From Dichetophora obliterata (lineage: Eukaryota; Arthropoda; Insecta; Diptera; Sciomyzidae), in NCBI GenBank assembly GCA_963920525.1, contig OY986437.1, forward strand, positions 99,543,223 to 99,607,222: 64,000 nt of DNA, read 5' to 3'. Position 1 is the first letter of the stretch. Every line of letters starts with the position of its first letter. Shown here one piece after another: positions 57,101 through 64,000 of the stretch. The position numbers and the translations under genes were made by a program. The notes under the pieces were generated by a model. That model did not search any database. It saw only the letters and a list, made by a program, of their open reading frames with translations, and was not told the origin of the DNA.

Positions 57101-57745
57101 TTTATATCAAGCATATTTCAGCAATTTTTCGAGCTTTTTAATGCGCTTGAAATCGACTTTTATCGTGCATTTTTTTTAATCTTCTGTATACTAATGTATA
57201 GTAATGAACAATGCAAACAATGGTTTCATCCAACTTTATATCTAAGAACAATCAAATCGATAGAACGGAAATGAGATGCTTTAGAAGGAAGTAAGTATAA
57301 TCATCCACATTTGCTAATGTAAATTTAAAAACTCAAATGCACTCGCATTGAATAAAATTAAGCATCTGAAGAACCACAATTTATAAATTTCCAAGTCAAA
57401 AGTCAAAACTTTTCTTCGAAACTAAGACAACTCTTCCGTTTGTGTGAAGGACATATCCTCTCGTAAAGACAGACAATATTTATTAAAATGATGAAAAGAA
57501 TTTCTCTAATATTTTTCAAAAATTAAAAATGTAAGCAAAAAGGGATTATTACACTGAAACAAGAGTAATTTTTTAAACTTTTACAAATATGGATAAAATA
57601 TGGAAAAGCAAACGAATGGTTTTTATTCCAATAAGTTTGACAAGCGGTTAAAATGTTAATTAAATAATTTAACGGTGTTTCTTTTATGCCAAATGACGCT
57701 GAAAGGCTTCAAGGAAAAAAATGCAACGAATTTTATTTTCTTTAA
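57101..57745. other. AT-rich DNA, no gene seen
   Basis: No supported gene or repeat boundary. Confidence 0.4.
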
Positions 57746-57952
57746 AAATCAAACAAATGCAACAGTGAATTTAACAACGTCGCATCTCAATCCGTTCAAC
57801 CTCAAATAATGTCGCTCATCCATGCACAAAATCCGCCAGTTAAGAAGAAAAGAAAAGCAGCAACGTCAACAACAACACCAACAACAATGGTAGAACACTG
57901 CAGCAGCCAAGATATGTGGATACGAATGGGAGATGAAAATATTTTAAACTAG
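57746..57952 (+). CDS. Candidate host exon or small ORF with KKKRK motif
   Basis: Open for 69 codons, with an ATG at 57809 giving MSLIHAQNPPVKKKRKAATS, then a T-rich run and VEHCSSQDMWIRMGDENILN before TAG at 57950-57952. It has near-normal amino-acid balance and a nuclear-localisation-like basic cluster, unlike the random AT-rich frames around it. It could be an exon, a short peptide gene, or chance in a CAA-rich tract. A second frame starts nearby at 57957 (MTFSTLEKCAVDGNSAPLLK) but degrades into low complexity. Not recognised. Confidence 0.3.
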   Translation, partial: KSNKCNSEFNNVASQSVQPQIMSLIHAQNPPVKKKRKAATSTTTPTTMVEHCSSQDMWIRMGDENILN

Positions 57953-58496
57953 AACGATGACATTTTCCACTTTAGAAAAATGCGCGGTTGATGGCAACTC
58001 GGCTCCCCTGTTAAAAGTGACTAAAGCAATAACAACAACAACAACAAAAAACAACAATAATCACACAAATTTCTTTGGCTTAAGGCCAAATGAAATATTC
58101 GAGAATAACAAAATAAACTTAAACAAAATTCAAGCCAAAATCTTTTTTTCTTTTTTTTCAAAATACTCCTATATTTTGTTTCTGACTTTGTTGTTGTTGC
58201 TTTGCGCCTGTTGCTCACAACGTTCATTAAAAATCTTAAGTACCAACATTTAGCTGCGTGTGTATTTGTGTTTTTGTGGCCATCTTTCAGTTCGTTTTAG
58301 TTTGTTTTCAGTGTATTTTGGCGTTCTGTTTTTGTGAACGTCAGATGAGTGTGATTCAATCTTTTAATTGACATTTTTTTATATTTTTTTTTTCTTATTT
58401 ATCTTGTTTTTATCATTTTTTTTTTCTCTAATTGAATCGAGGAAAAACTAAATAATGCTCACTTGCATAGCGTTTTATATTAAAAAAAAAACATAC

Positions 58497-58542
58497 CAAA
58501 AACTTGTTGCAATTGCAATGCATTGACATTTTGAGACGCCAT
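58497..58542 (-). CDS. Candidate first coding exon of a host gene
   Basis: The minus strand has TTCAAAATGGCG, a strong fly start context, encoding MASQNVNALQLQQVF and ending at a donor G/GTATGT followed by a T run. The exon is 46 bases (phase 1). G+C and codon choice differ from the AT background. If real, the rest of the gene lies at lower coordinates on the minus strand, and the 57746-57952 frame would be in its intron on the other strand. I cannot name the protein. Confidence 0.4.
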
Positions 58543-60601
58543 TTTGAACGTTAAAAAAAAACGAAAAACTAAGACGAATAACCAACATCTTAAGTTTCCT
58601 TGAAGCGTACTCAAAAATCTAAAATATATTGAGCTCATAAACAGTAACCGATGGAAAAATAAATTCTTATAAAATAATTTTGTGTAAAAAAGACCAAAAA
58701 CTATTTTATCTGCTCTCATTGAAGTGTAATCCATCAAAAAAACTTAAAAAATCATATTGGTTAAAAAAATCTTTGAATGAATTTTCCACAAAGAAATTTT
58801 TACTTTTTTATGTTTCGGGGTTTCGTTGTGTATTTTTTTTAAAAATAGCTTTTCTATATATTAGTATTATCAGAAAAAAATTGGGGCACTATACATATAT
58901 AGTAAAAATATACTAAAAATATGTTTGGTCGAACAAAAAATCGATACCTCAACTAGTTATAGATTTTTAAAATTTTGTTGCTTATTACAATATCTATTCA
59001 ATAAAATATCTACATCTTTACCATTATACATACAATAGATATAAAATATTGCTATGTCATTTCAAGGTTAATCAAATTATCTATTAGAAAAAGGACAAAT
59101 AAAATAAATTTAAGCAATGATTTGAATTTTGTGAGGAGTTTTATATTACTATAGCTATTAATTAGTGATAAAACCGTTATTTTCTCAAAAATGTGCAGCA
59201 TTAAGGTGTCATAAATATATTTTATAAAATTTTAAATTTTAAATTTTTTATAAAGCCTACAGTTTTATCTTTCATTCATAGAAACCCATATTCGTTTATT
59301 GAATTTACTCTAAGTTTAATATATTTGTTGCGATGATGAACTATTTAATTAAATAAAATGGAAGCTGCTGCTCAAAACTGATCAGCTAAAAGTATCAAAT
59401 TTTTTCCACTGTGTAAATTGAAGCGTCAAGTTAAAAGGGGAATATGCAAAACTTGACTGTCAAGTCTTGACGAGTGTAAACCAAGATAAAGTTGTCATTT
59501 CTGTAACCAACTGTGTATTCAATTAGTGAAAGACTAAAACGAAATTTAGTATAACACAATAAAGTAGTTATCAAATATATGATAAAAATAGGCGAAAAAG
59601 TTTTTTAGATATTTTTGATATCTGCGATCTTCAAATAAAGACAATTTTGTCATTCCTGACATTTTATGTCATTCCTGTAACCACTCAAAAAACACAAAAT
59701 GCATAAAAATTTCAGCCAAGCTTTTTCAGCCATGTATACTTACATATATTCTGGCGTCGCTAAAAAAATTTCAGTCTGCAGGCTTACTTTTTGTAGCTTC
59801 TGTTTAATTTTTACATTTATTCATTTTTCAAAAGAAAAAAGGGCACTTTTAGCGGAATTACGCCCATATACTAACTTGTATAAGCAAAATGATACGAAAA
59901 CATTCAACCTATATTTAAAAACATGTTTTTAATGAAATTTATATTAAATACGAAAATTTAAAATTTTTTTGTATTATGTGTGCTATATACATTTCTTTTA
60001 TTATTTTAACATTGATTTACACAACAAAACATTGTCATTAAATTTTTAAAACTCAATAAAATTAACAATCAAAACAAACAAGTAGTGGAAAACGTAGTAG
60101 AAAAAGTAGTAATGAAATGTATCTTTGGGTATTTAGTACTACCAAAAAGTATTATATTTAGGCTATATTTTATATATATTTTATATATAGACTGAGCTAT
60201 ATTTGTTCATTAAAAAATTAATCTTTTGCTCTCCTTTTCAATTTTACAGATGTATATCTTCCTTGTTGTGAGAAAACGTCAAACGAATGGACAACCTTTA
60301 ATAATTTTATCATGATTCATACTAAGTATATAGAACAAAGCGAAAACAGAAAATAGAAATAAATTCAAATTGTAGGTGTGGTGAAAAGCAATTGATTTAA
60401 AAAATGTTAAGAAAGAAATAATGCTACGCAAAAAAGGGGGAGATACCCGATAACTTCTTTCAAAAAAAAACTATCAATATTAAAACCAAAAAATTTTATG
60501 TCAACAAAGTGAAAGATTTGAAAATCATGATGTACTTTTTCAACTCACACGCAGCTCGGAATGTTTACGAAGAATTATTAAAAGATGGATAGATAATATT
60601 A
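58543..60601. other. AT-rich DNA, no further gene seen
   Basis: May include the 5' leader or upstream region of the candidate exon at 58497-58542. Otherwise only AT-rich sequence with chance frames. Confidence 0.4.
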
Positions 60602-61091
60602 GGGGTATTCACTTCAATGCCAAAATTTCAGAAATCGGAAATTTCCGACGAGTTGAAGTGAGCGACCCATTTGTAATGTTTCGTTTTTTTCACATACCTC
60701 TGCCAAACTTAAAATCGCCATTGCTTCATTTCGTTGGTGCGCTGCTACCAAAACAAATCACTTTGTTCATATTTTGTTAAACACAAATTAATACACTCAG
60801 CTACAATAGAATTAATGATAATTTTGTTCTTACTCGCAGACATTGCAGCAGCTTTTAGACGGGATTTGACAAAATGCAATATTCATATTCACAATGACTC
60901 ATACTCATTAAACAGATTCTCTTATGGTAACTGAACACATCATTTCTTCGCAAATTTCCGACGATTATTTTCATCAACTCAAGAGGTAATTAAATTTAAG
61001 CAACCTTCGGAACATCAAAACAACAACAATTGCACTAAAGTTTTCGTAAATTTCAGCATTTCGCAAATTTCAGCGTTGAAGTGAATACCCT
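60602..61091. mobile_element. 490-bp MITE with GGGGTATTCACTTCAA ends
   Basis: The left end GGGGTATTCACTTCAATGC and the right end AGGGTATTCACTTCAACGC (read inward) are flanked by TA on both sides. TTTCAGAAAT and TTTGCGAAAT-type motifs follow within each arm. It shares its first 11 bases with the 3.3-kb element at 8080-11417 but is otherwise different. Non-coding. Confidence 0.85.
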
Positions 61092-61610
61092 TATTATATT
61101 CATACCATTAAAGAATTATGGAAAATTATGTTCGTTTTTAATTTTATTTTTCATTGAATAAAGAATTTTTTTTTTAATAATTTCCCTTTGTTAATTATGC
61201 ATGTTTTTTTATAAAAACATTTGTTCATTTGTTTTAATAAAAACTTTCCTTAAGATTGTGTCACAAAATTTCGCAATAATTCTTTATGAAGTGATATATC
61301 TTCAGTATGTGTTTTTTCGTAAGTTCAAAGAATATCACAAAGAAAATAATTTTTGAAAAAATGTAACATACGACAAATGCATTCTGAAGCGAAAAGGAAA
61401 ATAACGCCTTTGATATCATAATTATGTAAATTTGACATAAGCTGATGAAAGAAAAAGATTCAGATTAGAATCAATCATATTCTGGAGATAATCCATAGCG
61501 TCATTTTGAAGATATTTGATGTTATACCTTTAAAATAGTCTCCTGAAAAGTTAAGTTTTGCTATATACGACATTCGTATTTTAAGGTAGCGAAATGTTAT
61601 AGAAACGACG
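61092..61610. other. AT-rich DNA, no gene seen
   Basis: Nothing supported. Confidence 0.4.
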
Positions 61611-61745
61611 ATAGTTTTAGTCATAACTTTTGATTAGAAAAAGATATTAAGGTAGTTTTTTCACAAAAGTTATTTTTGGGACTTGACTTTTTTGAAAAAA
61701 TATTTTGAAAAAACAACATTTTGGAAAAAATAAATTGTTGCTAAT
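61611..61745 (-). repeat. Fragment of the Helitron family
   Basis: TCATAACTTTTGATTAGAAA, then AGATATTAA, TTTTTTCACAAAAGTTATTT and AACATTTTGGAAAAAAT match the Helitron interior at 13380-13490 (minus copy). No termini are present. Confidence 0.6.
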
Positions 61746-62181
61746 TTTTTTACAAAATGAGAAATTCACTTTTTTCATAATCACTCTCTCAGATCGAACA
61801 TTTTTTATTGCTAATTGAAACAACAAACATGCCAAACTTTCCAGTGTTGCCTTTAGTCATTTTGCATAATAGTATCAAAAAAGTAGCAAAAATTATTGAA
61901 AATTTAAATTAATTATTTGCTCAAGCAACCCTTAACACAAACACCAAGCGTTGTTTTATCAAACAAATTTAAATAAAAAAAAACGTTTAAATTGAAGAAA
62001 TCTAATGATATTTTCAACGAAAAATAAAAAATTCATGAACACTTGTTGAATATCTTGAAATTTAAAAAAAAAAAATTATATCAAATAATTGCATACTAAA
62101 AATAATGCCCCTTGCATAAACAATCACAATTTTAATTGATTCGCTAATTTTGTTTTCAATTTTATAATAAATATGTGTAAC
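61746..62181. other. AT-rich DNA, no gene seen
   Basis: Nothing supported. Confidence 0.4.
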
Positions 62182-62346
62182 CAGGGCTCGGATTTTAATG
62201 ACCAAAAAAACTCCAGAAAATGACCTTAAACAACGACAAAAATTACCTTCAAACTGACAAAAATTACCTAAAAAAACGCAAACAATTAACTATATAAAAA
62301 ATAAAAAAATTAAGCTTTAAAAATAAAACATTACTAAATTTTAAAT

Positions 62347-62697
62347 TTATTGTATAAAATGTGTATACTTGGCGTTACAGTATATTACAAAGTGCATTTT
62401 TAAGTTATTAAAATTGAATGAACGTCGATTGTCTGGAAAAATGTTTTTGTAAACATGAAATCTTCTTTCTACTTCTGCATTGACGATAGGAAAATATTTT
62501 AAAGACGACATGTGATCGGATGTAAGTTCCTCTGCTAATTTCTTAGTATTAATATTTTTACCTCCTAATACTTAAGCAATAGAGCATAAAAATAGAGTTA
62601 ATTAAAACTAGCATATCCTGAACTTTTATCTAACACTTGTTTCATATTTCTACATAGCCTTTCATCAGTTTCATCACACGAAGAGTTTTTTTCCATC
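62347..62697 (-). pseudogene. hAT transposase C-terminus, CGGBP1-like
   Basis: The minus strand reads LAEELTSDHMSSLKYFPIVN, AEVERRFHVYKNIFPDNRRS, FNFNNLKMHF, then a stop at 62347-62349. This is the dimerisation end of CGGBP1-like hAT transposases (LKYFP, AEVERxF, DxRRSF). Upstream, a shifted frame gives CDETDERLCRNMKQVLDKSSGY. The N-terminal BED part is missing. Confidence 0.85.
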
Positions 62698-62850
62698 GAG
62701 GTCTATAAACTAATCTACTCCTTTTTCGATAGGTAATGTTTTTGATTGAAAAGTTTCTATTGTTAAAGGAATATATTTAAAAATTTACAGTTTTACATTT
62801 TTTTAATACGAAAAAACGAAAAAAAAATTCAATTCAAATTTCGCTAAAAT

Positions 62851-63486
62851 CAGGGACCGTACCGGTTATGGTTTTTATCAAAAAAGTCAGATATTAACAG
62901 TTATCATTCAACTTTTATTTTTTCCGACAAAAATACTAGTTATTTAATGCCTTTTATTTTTTCGGGCAAAAATAACAGTTACTTTTGACTTTTATTTTTT
63001 TGGTCAAAAATAACAGTTATTTTGTGCCTTTTATTTTATCGGTCAAAAATATCAGGCAATTGGAATTTTTTTAAAGGCCACTTGAACGGCAAAAAAGTTT
63101 TATGCAATTTTTATCGTCTCATCAGCGCGCACATTTTGAGCTATAAAAATTTTTAGTTTTTAAAGTTTTTTATTCAGCCTTTGAAAAAATACAAATTGGC
63201 TGATATTTTTGACCGAAAAAATAAAAGACACAAAATAACTGTTATTTTTTACCTAAAAAATAAAAGTCAAAAGTAACAGTTATTTTTGCCCGAAAAAATA
63301 AAAGGCAAAAAATAACAGTTTATTTAAATTTTTATCGTAACAGCCAAAAATTTAAAAGGCATTTAATATTCGCGAAGCTGCTGCCATTACGATAATAATG
63401 GTATATTTAAAAAAGTCCTCCGGCCACTTTTTCGTAATGCCTTTTTCATCTGAAAATTATAAAATAACAGTTATTTTCGGTCCCTG
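62851..63486. mobile_element. hAT MITE built as a hairpin of 39-bp repeats, perfect 8-bp duplication
   Basis: Ends CAGGGACCG are inverted and flanked by a perfect GCTAAAAT duplication (62843-62850 and 63487-63494). The left arm has four ~39-bp units (62900-63054) of the type TTATTTNNTGCCTTTTATTT then TTCGGNCAAAAATAACAG. The right arm has three inverted units (63200-63315). The two arms can pair almost throughout. No coding frame. Confidence 0.93.
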
Positions 63487-63660
63487 GCTAAAATGACCTA
63501 AAAACCCAAATAATGCTCTAAAAATTTTCAAAAATGACAATAAAATAACTTAAACATGCTAAAAGTAACCAAAAAATACCCTAAACGTAGTAAAAATTAC
63601 CTAAATACTAAAACCGATAAAAAATTACGATAAAATGACCTAAAAACTTTTCATATTTGG

Positions 63661-64000
63661 AATTTAGGAAAGATAAATTGACGTTCTAGATAACCAGTGG
63701 CAACATGTTGTAACTTCGAAAGTTTCGAAGCTGTCTAATTTATCGAAAGTCGGTATGTTGTAACACTTTTGACAGGCGATATTTGCGATAAAATATCACG
63801 TTATTTTGCTGGCAGTGATCGAGAAGCGAAGTAAATATAAATGGAAATATTTATCCATTTAAGCATGGTTTTATTTATTATATATTATTTATTTACCATA
63901 GAAGTGTTCAATAATGGTTTTAAGTTAGTGAAATGATAAAAGAAATGTCTTTAATAAGAGTATATATATGATTACCTTAGAACTGTTTGTTCAAATTAAG
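63661..64000. other. AT-rich DNA to the window end
   Basis: Two GTTGTAAC phrases, a TTCGAAAGTTTCGAAG palindrome (63717-63732), and nothing coding. Confidence 0.4.

Larger units (their letters stand above)
62182..63660 (-). mobile_element. hAT element relic (CGGBP1-like), right end unclear
   Basis: Starts CAGGGCTCGGATTTTAATGA and carries many AAAATGACC and AAAATTACC phrases on both sides of its gene relic, continuing to about 63660. These look like subterminal repeats. No inverse of CAGGGCTCGG was found at the far side, so the end is lost. The MITE at 62851-63486 is inserted within it. Confidence 0.6.

Noticed and set aside
59699..60934. Small plus-strand frames near the 60602-61091 MITE
   Set aside because: AT-rich composition, no motif or splice signals; one runs into the MITE.

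Overview
This window is AT-rich eukaryotic DNA with the repeat content of a fly (Diptera). It holds Tc1, mariner and rosa-type mariner elements, several hAT types, Helitrons, CR1-like and RNase H-bearing LINEs, and CAA/TTG-rich stretches. I see no complete host gene. It is best read as intron or intergenic DNA packed with dead transposons, many inserted into one another. The species cannot be fixed from sequence alone.

Layout. 1-5850: an element with ~260-bp inverted ends (548-5462) that carries a nested hAT element (1799-4611) with a perfect 8-bp target duplication. 5851-11419: diverged repeats, then a 3.3-kb inverted-end element (8080-11417) into which a LINE (8606-10348) jumped with a 7-bp duplication. 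12028-17975: a pair of inverted repeat arms enclosing a minus-strand Helitron, a ZBED5-like hAT inserted at the Helitron tip, and a damaged Tc1-like element. 18100-22810: sparse DNA with a possible host exon, tandem repeats, two MITEs and a hAT C-terminal relic. 22882-25101: a Tc1-like element with IR/DR ends, an intron-like gap, and a PIF/Harbinger-type MITE inside its coding region. 25185-31642: a possible 6.5-kb hAT-like element holding a MITE, a tRNA-like relic, a third Tc1-like element (27809-29418) and a LINE scrap. 33103-34317: a mariner relic. 34590-36884: a second copy of the Helitron family. 37860-53520: four LINE copies, of which the one at about 48460-53400 is nearly full length, with an intact PHD-finger ORF1. 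53929-57100: a small MITE, a tRNA-like sequence, a repeat copy and a rosa (DD41D) mariner. 57746-58542: the best host-gene signals, including a possible minus-strand first coding exon. 60602-64000: a MITE, a CGGBP1-like hAT relic, and a hAT MITE built as a large hairpin of 39-bp repeats.

Almost every transposase or reverse transcriptase is broken by stops, frameshifts, deletions or lost catalytic residues, so nothing here looks able to move itself. The target duplications and termini allow several insertion events to be put in order.
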